Below, in pieces: positions 7,810-23,107 of a DNA stretch of 64,000 bases. This DNA is from Lysinibacillus sp. G4S2 (GTDB lineage: Bacteria > Bacillota > Bacilli > Bacillales_A > Planococcaceae): the NCBI RefSeq assembly GCF_030348505.1, contig NZ_JAUCFJ010000002.1, forward strand, positions 686,001-750,000, given 5' to 3'. Positions within the stretch are counted from its first letter, which is position 1. Each line of letters starts with the position of its first letter. A model generated the notes under the pieces. It made no database searches, had not been told where the DNA came from, and saw only the letters and a program-made list of their open reading frames with translations. Both the position numbers and the translations under genes were made by a program.

Positions 7810-9969
7810 ATGGTTACTAAAGAGATGGTCGTAGAAAATGAAATGCTATTAAATACAATTCGAAGATTAGCTAATAATTCTAAGGAAAGGTACGTTATTT
7901 TTGATGCAACAAATAATCATTGCGTATTGGAATGTAATGATTCTTTTTGTGTGCTTACAAATACTACACGATCCCAAATAATAAATAACGATTATTTTTC
8001 ATTGCTGTCAAACGAAGAACAGATGACAACTATTGAAATGATTAAACAAAAAATACATAGCGGAGTTATGGTGCAAGCAAAATTGCACCATAGTTGCTTC
8101 GATAAACCTCCTTTTTGGGCAGAGATACAAGCACTTCCATTTCAAAATAATAAAAATGAAACATTATTTGTATTAGTACTTGTGAAGGATGTGACGTATT
8201 ATCATACCGAGGAATTTTTAATACGCCTTGAGAAAGCAATGTATGAAGCGATTGAAAAGGACAATTCCTTTGATAAAAAGATGAGCATTATTTGCAATGG
8301 CTTAGATGAATTTTTTATGCCGAATACATCAAGTATGATCTTTGTCAAAACGGAAACAAATCAATTGCAAGTTTTTAGAGGGAATAATAAAACAAAAGGT
8401 ATATCGCAGCGTTGTGAAAACAAGGGATTTTTTAAAGAAGTCATGACAGGGAAAACATCCATTCTAGTTAAGAACTTGGATGAAATTGATATTCCAAAAG
8501 AACATAAAATATTTGCCTATTCATCTAAAAAGCAATTTGCATGGTTTATGCCCATACACAATCAACAACAGCAAGCAATTGGATTGTTTGCGATATTTTT
8601 AAAGCAACATCATAGTGACCAAGAGTTTTTTGAAAACATGTTTCGCAAAATTGGTGCACTTGTTGCATTGGCACACTCGTATGCAAAAACGCAGAAAAAG
8701 ATATGGGATTTAGCCTATACCGATATCACAACGGGGCTACCTAATCGACATAGTTTTTTAAATAAGGTAGAAAGAGAGAAAGAATGCGGTCAAAATGGCA
8801 ATATCAAAATCGTAAAGCCAAGCGAATTTCATCAAATTGTGGAGTTATATGGCCGTGAAGCGGGAGACGAGCTTTTAAGACAAATTGCCAATCGTCTAAA
8901 TGAACAGCAGAATGAACACAACGAATATATTGCTAGATTTACTAGCTCTAGTTTAATCATTTCAAAAGCGACAGCCAATGAAGATTTCTTATATTATGAA
9001 TTGCGTATAAAAGAGATCATTCGTCAGCCTTTTATTGTGGGTGGAAAGCAAATTTATATTACACTGAAAACGGGCATTGCTCCATTTAACGGTGAGATCA
9101 ATATTGCTGACGCGATTCGCTTCGCAGATAATGCTGTATCCTTTGCGGCTGATAAACCGGGTACTCATATGGAAATATTCACACAAGAAAGAAATGATGT
9201 GCTTGAGCAGCAAATGACAGTGTTAAACCATTTGGCACAAGCGTTAAAAAACAAAGAAATCTCGGTAAATTTACAGCCAAAGGTTGATTTACGAACGGGT
9301 GAAATTCAAAGCATTGAAGCGCTGGCCCGCTGGATTTCTCCGGAACTTGGCTTTGTGTCACCGGCGATTTTTATTCCAGTGGCGGAAAGTGCGGGAAAGG
9401 TACGAGAAATCGATATTCAAATATTAGAAATTGTACTTTCGTGGTTAGCAGAGCGTAAGAGATTAGGGAAAGAATTAGTGAAGGTCGCGGTAAATATTTC
9501 ACCTAATCATTTTTACTATGCTAACTTTGTACAGGATACGTTACAGCTCGTTCAAAAATACGATATTGATCCGAAATATATCATTTTAGAAGTGACAGAA
9601 AATATTGGTCTAGTTGATTTTCAGACAGCTTTTTCTATTATCCAAGAATTAAAGGGCTACGGCTTTAAAACGTCAGTGGATGACTTTGGAACGGGCTTTT
9701 CATCATTAAGTTATTTACAAAGACTGCCGTTTACGGAATTGAAAATAGATCGAAGCTTTATTAATGCTATTAATGATGCTGCGACGCTCGCTGTTGTTCA
9801 ATCTATTATTCAATTAGCATTAAATCTAGGGATGACTTCGGTTGCAGAAGGTATTGAAAGTAAAGAACAGGCTGAGATTTTACGTACCCTCGGCTGTACA
9901 GTAGGGCAAGGATATTTCTATTACAAACCGATGCCAATAGAACAGTTAGATGCAATACTCGATAAATAA
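7810..9969 (+). CDS. PAS-GAF-degenerate GGDEF-EAL protein, likely c-di-GMP phosphodiesterase
   Basis: 719 aa, no membrane segment. Domains in order: PAS-like (about 20-125), GAF-like (about 140-295), GGDEF-fold (about 300-455) and EAL (about 465-715). The GGDEF signature is replaced by RFTSSS after AGDELLRQIA, so cyclase activity is unlikely; the domain may bind GTP or be structural. The EAL domain keeps IEALARW, EVTEN, DDFGTGFSSL, KIDRSF and VAEGIE, so hydrolysis of c-di-GMP is expected. ATG follows a GGGAGGAGGGG ribosome site. It is a single-gene unit between glyA and upp and is absent from the B. subtilis order. Confidence 0.9.
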   Translation: MVTKEMVVENEMLLNTIRRLANNSKERYVIFDATNNHCVLECNDSFCVLTNTTRSQIINNDYFSLLSNEEQMTTIEMIKQKIHSGVMVQAKLHHSCFDKPPFWAEIQALPFQNNKNETLFVLVLVKDVTYYHTEEFLIRLEKAMYEAIEKDNSFDKKMSIICNGLDEFFMPNTSSMIFVKTETNQLQVFRGNNKTKGISQRCENKGFFKEVMTGKTSILVKNLDEIDIPKEHKIFAYSSKKQFAWFMPIHNQQQQAIGLFAIFLKQHHSDQEFFENMFRKIGALVALAHSYAKTQKKIWDLAYTDITTGLPNRHSFLNKVEREKECGQNGNIKIVKPSEFHQIVELYGREAGDELLRQIANRLNEQQNEHNEYIARFTSSSLIISKATANEDFLYYELRIKEIIRQPFIVGGKQIYITLKTGIAPFNGEINIADAIRFADNAVSFAADKPGTHMEIFTQERNDVLEQQMTVLNHLAQALKNKEISVNLQPKVDLRTGEIQSIEALARWISPELGFVSPAIFIPVAESAGKVREIDIQILEIVLSWLAERKRLGKELVKVAVNISPNHFYYANFVQDTLQLVQKYDIDPKYIILEVTENIGLVDFQTAFSIIQELKGYGFKTSVDDFGTGFSSLSYLQRLPFTELKIDRSFINAINDAATLAVVQSIIQLALNLGMTSVAEGIESKEQAEILRTLGCTVGQGYFYYKPMPIEQLDAILDK

Positions 9970-10000
9970 TCGCTAGTATATGTAGGAAACATTCTAGAAA

Positions 10001-10036
10001 AGGAGTTGTCCCAAATTAATTTTTGAGACGACTCCT
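10001..10036 (+). terminator. Long hairpin between the EAL gene and upp
   Basis: AGGAGTTGTC...ACGACTCCT forms a stem of about 15 bp with a G-U pair and one mismatch. The T-run after it is poor. It may end the EAL transcript or act in the upp leader. Confidence 0.5.
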
Positions 10037-10083
10037 AGTTTCTGTTATACTAGGTGAGATAAAAATGAAATCCGAACGGTTAG

Positions 10084-10725
<642 letters not shown>

Positions 10726-10792
10726 TATCACAAGGTTCACCACTGAAAGTTAGGATGACATTTTGATAATATGTATGTCATGTTGATAAGTT

Positions 10793-10834
10793 GATTGGAA
10801 CGGAAAACAACCCCACGTTATGATGATGGGCCAA
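10793..10834 (+). repeat. Dispersed intergenic repeat, copy 2
   Basis: GGAACGGAAAACAACCCCAC and then GTTATGATGATGGGCC repeat the same two blocks found near 7600 and 21985, here without the wider element. Confidence 0.65.
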
Positions 10835-10888
10835 TAATAAACAGTTGAATCAATTGAGTTTGTAATTTTTAAGCAACTTATAACTTTT

Positions 10889-10920
10889 GAAAGCGTCCTT
10901 CAACATTGAAGGACGTTTCC
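10889..10920 (+). terminator. Hairpin downstream of upp
   Basis: AGCGTCCTTC / GAAGGACGTT with a six-base loop; only a short T-run follows. Probably ends upp transcription. Confidence 0.5.
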
Positions 10921-11032
10921 TAGTATGTTTAGGCGGTACTTCTTTTGAAGTCTGATGCTTGCCTTATCTGGCGCAGATCAATGGGAGTAAAGCACTTTTC
11001 ATATACTATAATAAAGGACGGTGCAAATCGTT

Positions 11033-12154
11033 TTGACGAAAAAATGGAAAGTAATGACGATTTTCGGTACGAGACCAGAGGCTATTAAAATGGCTCCACT
11101 TGTATTGGAATTACAAAAGCATTCTGAGCAAATTGAATCGATTGTTACGGTAACAGCCCAACATCGCCAAATGCTCGATCAAGTATTAGAAACATTTAAA
11201 ATCACACCAGACTACGATTTAAATATTATGAAAGATCGTCAAACATTAATCGACGTGACAACTAATGCATTACAAGGCTTAGACAAAGTTATGAAAGAAG
11301 CAAAGCCAGATATTGTTTTAGTACATGGCGATACAGCTACAACTTTCATTGCAAGCTTAGCTGCATTTTATAACCAAATTGCTATCGGACATGTAGAGGC
11401 AGGTCTACGTACGTGGAATAAATATTCACCATACCCAGAGGAAATGAACCGCCAGTTAACAGGTGTTATGGCTGACCTTCATTTCGCGCCGACAGAAGTG
11501 TCAAAGAAAAATCTTTTAGATGAAAATAAAAACGCTGAAACTATTTTTGTGACTGGTAATACTGCGATCGACGCATTAGCTACTACAGTAAGTGAACATT
11601 ATTCACATCCGGTCTTAGAAAAAATAGGTACAGATCGTATGATTCTATTAACCGCACATCGTCGTGAAAACCTAGGTGAACCAATGCGTCATATGTTCCG
11701 TGCCATTACTAGAATTTTAGCAGAGCATGAGGATGTACAAGTTGTTTACCCAGTGCATATGAACCCGGCTGTACGAGAAATTGCTAATGAAATTTTAGGA
11801 GATCACAAGCGTGTACATTTAATTGAACCTCTTGAAGTCTTTGATTTCCATAACTTTGCGGCTAATTCCTATATGATTTTAACTGATTCTGGTGGCGTCC
11901 AAGAAGAAGCTCCTTCATTAGGTAAACCAGTTCTAGTGCTTAGAGACACAACAGAGCGTCCAGAAGGTATTGCAGCAGGGACATTAAAGCTAGCAGGTAC
12001 GGAAGAAGAAACAATCTATTCGCTAGCGAAACAATTAATAGAAGATACAAATGCCTATGAAGCAATGGCAAAAGCATCAAATCCATATGGAGATGGACAT
12101 GCTTCTGAGCGTATCGTAGAGGCTCTTCTAAGATTTTTACAAAAAGACAAGTAA
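11033..12154 (+). CDS. mnaA: UDP-N-acetylglucosamine 2-epimerase (non-hydrolysing)
   Basis: 373 aa. Interconverts UDP-GlcNAc and UDP-ManNAc, the donor for wall teichoic acid linkage units and ManNAc-containing secondary wall polymers. Family landmarks: IFGTRPEAIKMAPL, HGDTATTF, HVEAGLRT, TAHRRENLGEP, LTDSGGVQEEAPSLGKP and LRDTTERPEG. I place the start at TTG 11033, which gives MTKKWKVMTIFGTRPEA as in B. subtilis MnaA; GTG 11021 is possible but too close to AAAGGA. It fits with the UDP-ManNAc dehydrogenase and TagA-like genes at 42.6-44.6 kb. Confidence 0.95.
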   Translation: MTKKWKVMTIFGTRPEAIKMAPLVLELQKHSEQIESIVTVTAQHRQMLDQVLETFKITPDYDLNIMKDRQTLIDVTTNALQGLDKVMKEAKPDIVLVHGDTATTFIASLAAFYNQIAIGHVEAGLRTWNKYSPYPEEMNRQLTGVMADLHFAPTEVSKKNLLDENKNAETIFVTGNTAIDALATTVSEHYSHPVLEKIGTDRMILLTAHRRENLGEPMRHMFRAITRILAEHEDVQVVYPVHMNPAVREIANEILGDHKRVHLIEPLEVFDFHNFAANSYMILTDSGGVQEEAPSLGKPVLVLRDTTERPEGIAAGTLKLAGTEEETIYSLAKQLIEDTNAYEAMAKASNPYGDGHASERIVEALLRFLQKDK

Positions 12155-12208
12155 TGTACTATTTTTAGAACTAAAAAAATGAGTCTAATGTACCTATTGT
12201 GATAGGGG

Positions 12209-12252
12209 GGCTAATTTACGAGCGAAAACGCGTCGTAAATTAGCTTTTTTTT
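12209..12252 (+). terminator. Strong terminator after mnaA
   Basis: GCTAATTTACGA / TCGTAAATTAGC stem of 12 bp, then eight T. Confidence 0.95.
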
Positions 12253-12355
12253 GCATGAGTGCGAAATCTAGTTTTGAAACTATGAAATTTCATACACAAA
12301 TTTGTCAACAATTTGACAAGAATATAGAGGCTGTGAAGTTTTTCTCCTTTACTAA

Positions 12356-12384
12356 TTGACTTCAAATATCTCCTATTGTATGCT
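12356..12384 (+). promoter_or_regulatory. Sigma-A promoter of the atp operon
   Basis: TTGACT, 17-nt spacer, TATGCT. It is the best promoter in the 517-bp gap before atpI and implies an untranslated leader of about 280 nt. The leader holds a small GACAG/CTGTC hairpin near 12463 and no gene that I can see. Confidence 0.65.
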
Positions 12385-12672
12385 TACAAAGGGTAAGAAT
12401 GATAAGGGTTTCTGTTCGTTAATAGACGTTGAAACGCTTGTTATATCAAGTTTCTACTAAATTGACAGTTCAAACTAAAGCTGTCGGTTTGCAACGTTTT
12501 GTGCGTTTCGGGGTGTAAGACATTTTTTTGAATTTACACCTGTAATTTCAAAAGGCCTCTCCCGTTACTATTCCGCTGTGAGTAGTGTTTTTCACTGCTC
12601 TTTTCTGATTTCACATAGTGGTCAGCAAACACTTTCTTTACTCGAAAAAATGATTCAGGAGATTATAAACCA

Positions 12673-13044
12673 ATGCTAGATTTGCATCACATTTTTGCTG
12701 TGCAGAAGAGAGCGTTATTTTTTTTGCTCGCACTCTGTGCATTAGGCTGGGGATTTACACCCTATCAGACGGTTTTTGCAGGCATCGCAATTGGTGCATT
12801 CTTTGGTACATATAATTTTTGGATTTTAGTTCGCCGTATGGAGAAGTTTGATCGATCCATTAGTGAAGGGAAGAAGATAGGCTCACTTGGTACAATGCTT
12901 CGTTTTGGATCAGGTGTGGCGGCAGTCGCTCTTGCAATTTCGTTGCCAAACTATTTTCACTTAATTAGCACGGTCATAGGGCTAATGATTCCGTACGTTT
13001 TTCTCTTTGTCGAGAGAATTGTATCACATGTAAGGAACCGCTAA
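12673..13044 (+). CDS. atpI: ATP synthase subunit I
   Basis: 123 aa with four predicted membrane helices, typical of AtpI, the assembly/chaperone-like protein encoded first in F1Fo operons. AtpI is poorly conserved, so the call rests on topology, size and position, 36 bp before atpB. ATG is preceded by CAGGAG at a slightly long spacing. The protein lies in the cytoplasmic membrane and is thought to help c-ring assembly. Confidence 0.85.
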   Translation: MLDLHHIFAVQKRALFFLLALCALGWGFTPYQTVFAGIAIGAFFGTYNFWILVRRMEKFDRSISEGKKIGSLGTMLRFGSGVAAVALAISLPNYFHLISTVIGLMIPYVFLFVERIVSHVRNR

Positions 13045-13071
13045 TGTGCTTTAAATTAGAAAGAGAGGTGA

Positions 13072-14091
<1,020 letters not shown>

Positions 14092-14115
14092 TTCAGTTGT
14101 ACACTGAATTTTACT

Positions 14116-14153
14116 AGTGGCGAAGCAGGATTCTCAGATGAAACTTCGCCATT
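14116..14153 (+). promoter_or_regulatory. Hairpin between atpE and atpF
   Basis: TGGCGAAG / CTTCGCCA stem with an 18-nt loop, no T-run. A likely mRNA stability or processing element that could let subunit c be made in excess over downstream subunits. Confidence 0.45.
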
Positions 14154-14264
14154 CATTTTGGAACTGATAAAAGCTATGTGTAAATATAGCTTTTTAAAAT
14201 AGGTAGTTTTTCAAGTAATTATAATTATGTTGAAGTCAAAGCTCTTGAAGGGAGTGAAACAATC

Positions 14265-14789
14265 GTGTTTTTAGATTATCTTGTACTAGGTTCAAGCACT
14301 GGTGGAGGTTTCAATAGTGGTGATATCGTATCAACATTAGTGATTTTCTTAGTGCTAATGCTATTACTTAAAAAGTTCGCTTGGGGTCCACTTATGGGCA
14401 TCATGCAACAACGTGAAGAATTAGTAGCTAGTGAAATCGAAGCTGCTGAAAAAGCTCGCAAAGATTCGCATCAATTCTTAGAAGAACAAAAGAGCCTTCT
14501 TAAAGAAGCTCGTACGGAAGCACAATCGATTGTTGAAAGCGCTAAGAAGCAAGGCGAAGTGCAAAAAGAAGAAATTCTTACTGTAGCTCGCAATGAAGCA
14601 AACCGCTTAAAAGAATCGGCTTTACGTGAAATTGAGTCTGAAAAAGAAAAAGCTATTGCAGCTGTACGTGATGAAGTCGTTTCATTATCTGTACTTGCAG
14701 CATCTAAAGTCCTTAGCAAAGAGATTTCTGAGGCAGACAACCGTGCTCTAATTGAAGAGACGATTGCGAAGGCAGGGGAAGCTCGATGA
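14265..14789 (+). CDS. atpF: ATP synthase Fo subunit b
   Basis: 174 aa. One N-terminal membrane helix (about 20-38) followed by a long charged coiled coil, the peripheral stalk that joins subunit a to delta. GTG start with AGGGAG upstream. The stop overlaps the atpH start by 4 nt (ATGA), indicating translational coupling. Confidence 0.95.
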   Translation: MFLDYLVLGSSTGGGFNSGDIVSTLVIFLVLMLLLKKFAWGPLMGIMQQREELVASEIEAAEKARKDSHQFLEEQKSLLKEARTEAQSIVESAKKQGEVQKEEILTVARNEANRLKESALREIESEKEKAIAAVRDEVVSLSVLAASKVLSKEISEADNRALIEETIAKAGEAR

Positions 14790-15322
14790 GTAATTCAACT
14801 GTAGCAAAACGTTACGCTCAAGCGCTTTTTGAATTAGCGCAACAAAAAAACATTCTTGCTGAAGTTGGAGCAGATTTAAACGAACTAACAAATGTTGTCA
14901 AAGAATCTCCAGATTTTTTTACACTTTTAAATGCTCCTAAGTTCTCTATCGAACGCAAGAAACAAATGATAGCTGAAATCTTCGCTGGTGCAACTCCAGA
15001 AGTTTTACACACAGTTCAACTACTTGTTGAGAAAAAACGTGTAAACGAAGTGAAGCTAATCGCAACAGCATATGCTGAACTTGCTGCACAAGCACAAGGT
15101 ATTGCAGATGCTACTGTATTTTCAACTCGTGCACTTTCTGCTGAAGAGAACGCTAATATTTCGGCAGCGTTTGCAAAACTTGTTGGGAAACAATCATTAA
15201 ACATTACAAACGAAATCGATCCATCTTTACTTGGTGGGGTTCGTGTTCAAATCGGTAACCATATTTATGATAGCTCAGTAGCGAACAAGCTTGAGCGTCT
15301 AAAACGTGAATTAATCGGTTAA
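14786..15322 (+). CDS. atpH: ATP synthase F1 subunit delta
   Basis: 178 aa. Typical OSCP/delta: N-terminal helical bundle starting [13 protein letters not shown] and a C-terminal segment with [13 protein letters not shown]. It ties the b stalk to the top of the alpha-beta hexamer. Start overlaps atpF; atpA follows after 28 bp. Confidence 0.95.
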   Translation: MSNSTVAKRYAQALFELAQQKNILAEVGADLNELTNVVKESPDFFTLLNAPKFSIERKKQMIAEIFAGATPEVLHTVQLLVEKKRVNEVKLIATAYAELAAQAQGIADATVFSTRALSAEENANISAAFAKLVGKQSLNITNEIDPSLLGGVRVQIGNHIYDSSVANKLERLKRELIG

Positions 15323-15338
15323 TAATTTAGAAATGTGA

Positions 15339-16859
<1,521 letters not shown>

Positions 16860-16882
16860 GTTCGAGATAGTCACTTGATTAA

Positions 16883-19228
<2,346 letters not shown>

Positions 19229-19234
19229 TACTAG

Positions 19235-19660
<426 letters not shown>

Positions 19661-19669
19661 TTCAAATTT

Positions 19670-19703
19670 TAACGGGCAGATTCAATATCTGTCCGTTTTT
19701 TAA
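19670..19703 (+). terminator. Terminator of the atp operon
   Basis: AACGGGCAGAT / ATCTGTCCGTT stem with a five-base loop and a T-run. Confidence 0.93.
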
Positions 19704-19764
19704 CTTTATCCCAAATGCAACCAATCGCGAGTGTTGCTAGAGGAATAAATATGGAGGAAACAAC

Positions 19765-20004
19765 ATGGAAATATATGAGGCAATAGGACAAGAATCTTTA
19801 ATAGGCATTTTATCGCATATATTTTTTATCGCTATTGCTTTTTACGCGCTACAATCTTTGATGCTAGAAAAGCTTTTCAAGAAGAATAAAGTATTTCAAA
19901 TTCAATTAATTTATATTTTATTAAGCATTACGATAGGATCAGCTGTTTCAAATTTCTTTCTCCAAATTTCAAACTGGTCAGGGAAACTTCCGTATTTATT
20001 TTAA
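19765..20004 (+). CDS. ywzB: DUF1146 membrane protein YwzB
   Basis: 79 aa with two predicted membrane helices (about 14-34 and 44-66) and a lysine-rich turn between them. Size, topology, the MLEKLFKKN segment and position after atpC match YwzB (DUF1146) of B. subtilis. Function unknown. ATG with ATGGAGGAAA upstream. Confidence 0.8.
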   Translation: MEIYEAIGQESLIGILSHIFFIAIAFYALQSLMLEKLFKKNKVFQIQLIYILLSITIGSAVSNFFLQISNWSGKLPYLF

Positions 20005-20045
20005 TAGCTCCTTATGACTATCTTTTTTGTTAGTAATTGAAAACT

Positions 20046-20097
20046 ACATATTTCACAGGACTTTATAACATAATTATGTGGTCCTTTGAAATATGTA
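20046..20097. repeat. Long inverted repeat in the ywzB-murA gap
   Basis: A 16-base arm starting ACATATTTCA pairs with an arm ending TGAAATATGT, with one mismatch and a 19-nt loop that itself holds CATAATTATG. No T-run on the plus strand. Could be a bidirectional terminator or a MITE end. The rest of this 458-bp gap shows only the murA promoter. Confidence 0.6.
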
Positions 20098-20344
20098 AAA
20101 ATAAGCTTAACTACCTCATAGGTGCTAAGATCAATGCGGGTTTAAGTTATTTCTCAGTGGATGTCCAAACATTCGCTGAAAGAAGTCTTATTAGATTTTG
20201 TTTTTTGTTCATAAATTTTTGGGTATGTATTAGAAATTAACGCTTTTCTTCCATGTTATTGGTCATTCACAAAAAAAAAAATCATGCGTACAATAAATTA
20301 ATAGCAAAATATCAATAAATGTCTTAAAATAGTGATTTGGATAC

Positions 20345-20373
20345 TTGAACGAGCGTAAAAAAAGTTGTACTAT
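20345..20373 (+). promoter_or_regulatory. Sigma-A promoter of murA
   Basis: TTGAAC, 17-nt spacer, TACTAT, about 90 bp before the murA start. Confidence 0.55.
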
Positions 20374-20462
20374 AGAGTTGTTTGTTTACTGATTATGACA
20401 TTATACTTCTTGTTAAAATAAAAATTTGATAGGTTAATAGATTGAATTCGGAGGGACATAAG

Positions 20463-21776
20463 GTGGAAAAAATAATAGTGACTGGCGGCAAAAAGCTACA
20501 AGGAAAAGTACGTGTAGAGGGCGCAAAGAATGCAGTGTTACCAATCCTGGCGGCGGCTTTACTTGCTTCTAAAGGAGAAAATGTAATTAAAGAAGTCCCT
20601 AACTTAGCAGATGTCTTCACAATAAACGAAGTACTTAAAAGTCTAAATGCGGCAGTTACATATATACCTGAGGACAATACAGTATATATAGATACAACAA
20701 AAGAACTTTCTAGTGAAGCTCAGTTTGAATTTGTCAGTAAAATGCGTGCATCGATTTTAGTGATGGGTTCTTTACTTGCTCGAAATGGCTATGCTCGTGT
20801 TGCTTTACCAGGGGGCTGTGCAATCGGCTCTCGTCCAATTGAGTTACATTTAAAGGGCTTTGAGGCTATGGGAGCAAAAATCTCTTTTGGTCATGGATAT
20901 GTAGAAGCGAAGGCTGATGGAGGTTTAAAAGGTGCCAATGTGTATCTGGACTTCCCAAGCGTTGGGGCAACAGAAAATATTATGACGGCTGCAGCTTTAG
21001 CAAAAGGAACAACTGTCATTGAAAATGCTGCAAAAGAGCCTGAAATTGTAGATCTTGCAAACTTTATTAATGGTATGGGTGGTCGTATTTTCGGTGCAGG
21101 TACGAATACAATTCGTATCGAAGGTGTCGATACATTGTATGGAACAGAACATCATATTATTCCTGACCGTATTGAAGCAGGCACATTTATGGTTGCAGCA
21201 GCAATTACAAAAGGCGATGTAACAATTGAAAACGCTGTTCCTGAGCATATGACAGCATTAATTGCAAAGATGCGTGAAATGGGTGTAGAAATTACGGAGC
21301 TAGATGAAGGCATCCGTGTAAGTGCTCCTAATACATTAAAAGCTGTCGATATTAAAACAATGCCACATCCAGGCTTCCCAACAGATATGCAATCTCAAAT
21401 GATGGCATTGATGTTAACTGCTGAAGGTACGAGTATTATTACGGAAACGGTTTTCGAAAATCGTTTTATGCATGTTGAAGAATTCCGTCGCATGAATGCC
21501 GGCGCTAAAATAGAGGGACGTTCTGTGTTTATCGAAGGGCCTGTAAATCTTCAGGGTGCTGAAGTTATGGCGACTGATTTACGAGCTGCGGCTGCACTAA
21601 TTTTAGCAGGTCTTGTATCTGAAGGTGTGACTAGAGTTACAAAACTTCATCACTTAGATCGTGGTTACGTTGATTTCCACGGCAAGTTAGCTTCACTTGG
21701 CGCAAATATTGAACGTGTACCAGCTGAAGATGTTATCATTCAAGAGAAATCAACAGTTGAATTACCAACAAACTAA
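20463..21776 (+). CDS. murA: UDP-N-acetylglucosamine 1-carboxyvinyltransferase
   Basis: 437 aa. First committed step of peptidoglycan synthesis: transfers enolpyruvate from PEP to UDP-GlcNAc. K22-N23 in [10 protein letters not shown] and the catalytic loop [14 protein letters not shown] with C119, the fosfomycin target, are present. GTG at 20463 is chosen because GGAGGG lies 8 nt upstream and the product begins MEKIIVTGG. It corresponds to murAA, next to spoIID as in B. subtilis. A terminator follows. Confidence 0.96.
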   Translation: MEKIIVTGGKKLQGKVRVEGAKNAVLPILAAALLASKGENVIKEVPNLADVFTINEVLKSLNAAVTYIPEDNTVYIDTTKELSSEAQFEFVSKMRASILVMGSLLARNGYARVALPGGCAIGSRPIELHLKGFEAMGAKISFGHGYVEAKADGGLKGANVYLDFPSVGATENIMTAAALAKGTTVIENAAKEPEIVDLANFINGMGGRIFGAGTNTIRIEGVDTLYGTEHHIIPDRIEAGTFMVAAAITKGDVTIENAVPEHMTALIAKMREMGVEITELDEGIRVSAPNTLKAVDIKTMPHPGFPTDMQSQMMALMLTAEGTSIITETVFENRFMHVEEFRRMNAGAKIEGRSVFIEGPVNLQGAEVMATDLRAAAALILAGLVSEGVTRVTKLHHLDRGYVDFHGKLASLGANIERVPAEDVIIQEKSTVELPTN

Positions 21777-21784
21777 ATAGATTT

Positions 21785-21821
21785 CAAAACCCTTTGCTGA
21801 GTTGCAGAGGGTTTTTTCTTT
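21785..21821 (+). terminator. Terminator after murA
   Basis: AAAACCCTTTGC / GCAGAGGGTTTT stem with a short loop and T-run. Confidence 0.9.
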
Positions 21822-21829
21822 ATAGTATG

Positions 21830-22040
21830 TGAAAGTGAAGCGACAGCTACACCATATAAGAAGATGTTAGATCCTATTTTGGCGCTTTTTTAAGGTTCAT
21901 CGGATGCCCCCAGGAAGCTTTGCTCTGTGCGAAAGCGAAGCGTCAGCGACAAATGTTTTCTGTAGCGAAAGCAAAGCGTCAACTACAAAGCGCCCAGCCG
22001 GAACGGAAATCGACCCCACGTTATGGTGAAGTGCCATTTT
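21830..22040 (+). repeat. Dispersed intergenic repeat, copy 3 (long form)
   Basis: Contains GTGAAAGTGAAGCGACAGC and several GCGAAAGCGAAGCGTCAGCG blocks, then a GGAACGGAAATCGACCCCAC block and GTTATGGTGAAGTGCC. The same modules recur at 7590, 10793, 24305-26190 and 29553. They fill the murA-spoIID gap and code for nothing visible. Confidence 0.75.
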
Positions 22041-22134
22041 TAGATAGCCATCTCTAGTAATGTTTTCTCATGCGTACCGAAGCTTACTGCGCCCAGGTCC
22101 ACATAATTTGAAGAGTTTGAGCATATTATTCCTT

Positions 22135-23070
22135 ATGAAAAAATGGATAACGAGTATAGGCATAGTTTGTTTGATTGGAGCATTATATATGCTTCCTGTG
22201 GCATTTAGTGAGAAACGTATGGCTGAGGATTTACCTTCAACGACAGAGCAAGCCTGTGAAATATTTATAGAAGTGGAGGGACAACAGGAGAAAATCCCTT
22301 TAGAAACGTATGTGACTGGTGTAGTGGCTGCAGAAATGCCTGTTTCATTTAAAAAAGAAGCTTTAAAAGCGCAGGCGATTGCAGCGAGAACATACGCATT
22401 GAAATCGACAAATTACGGTAAGATAGCTATCGCTCCTACAGTTGCTAGACAGGTTTTTTACAATAAGGAGCAAAGAAAAGCGAACTGGACTAGCAATTTC
22501 CCGGGGAATGAAAAGAAAATTGTCGAGGCCATTAACGAAACGAAAGGACAAGTTCTTCTATATAATAATGAATTAATTACGGCAATGTTTCACTCTACTA
22601 GCAATGGTAAGACAGAAAGTGCCTACGGTTATGGCGGCAATGATCTACCATATTTACAAAGCGTTGCAAGTATATCTGATCAATCATCACCAAAGTTTTC
22701 AGCTATAAAGGAATGGACATTAACTGAATGGAATGCACTGTGGCCTGTTAAATGGCAGGCAAGTGATTTCAACCGTGTACAGTATTTTTTAAATGATTCA
22801 GGACGTGTTGAGCGCATGCAGCTAGGCAAGAATGTGTGGTCAGGTCGAGAAGTTCGAACACTTTTACAAATACCATCAACCGATTTTAAGATTTCATATA
22901 ATTCGGCTACAGGAAATGTGCAGGCTAGCACGAAAGGATACGGGCATGGGGTAGGAATGAGTCAATACGGAGCAGAGGCTATGGCAAGTGATGGGAAAAC
23001 TGCTGCCGAAATTTTACACTATTATTATCAAGATATTGAAATAAAATCGATAGATGCATGTTTAAAATAA
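22135..23070 (+). CDS. spoIID: Stage II sporulation protein D (engulfment glycan hydrolase)
   Basis: 311 aa with an N-terminal membrane anchor (about 4-22). SpoIID cleaves stripped glycan strands as part of the DMP machine that drives engulfment. Family features: VPLETYVTGVVAAEMP-like stretch, FKKEALKAQAIAARTYAL with the catalytic glutamate, and the C-terminal GYGHGVGMSQYGAEAMA with YYY shortly after. The ATG at 22135 gives a normal signal anchor, but no good ribosome site precedes it; TTG 22117 or ATG 22060 are alternatives. It heads the group spoIID-spoIIQ-spoIIID. Confidence 0.9.
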   Translation: MKKWITSIGIVCLIGALYMLPVAFSEKRMAEDLPSTTEQACEIFIEVEGQQEKIPLETYVTGVVAAEMPVSFKKEALKAQAIAARTYALKSTNYGKIAIAPTVARQVFYNKEQRKANWTSNFPGNEKKIVEAINETKGQVLLYNNELITAMFHSTSNGKTESAYGYGGNDLPYLQSVASISDQSSPKFSAIKEWTLTEWNALWPVKWQASDFNRVQYFLNDSGRVERMQLGKNVWSGREVRTLLQIPSTDFKISYNSATGNVQASTKGYGHGVGMSQYGAEAMASDGKTAAEILHYYYQDIEIKSIDACLK

Positions 23071-23107
23071 CTTCTAGTTGTTCACACTGCAACTAGAGGT
23101 GATGAAA

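Noticed and set aside
20037..20240. A 67-codon frame between ywzB and murA
   Set aside because: No start codon with ribosome site, spans an inverted repeat, and shows no family resemblance.
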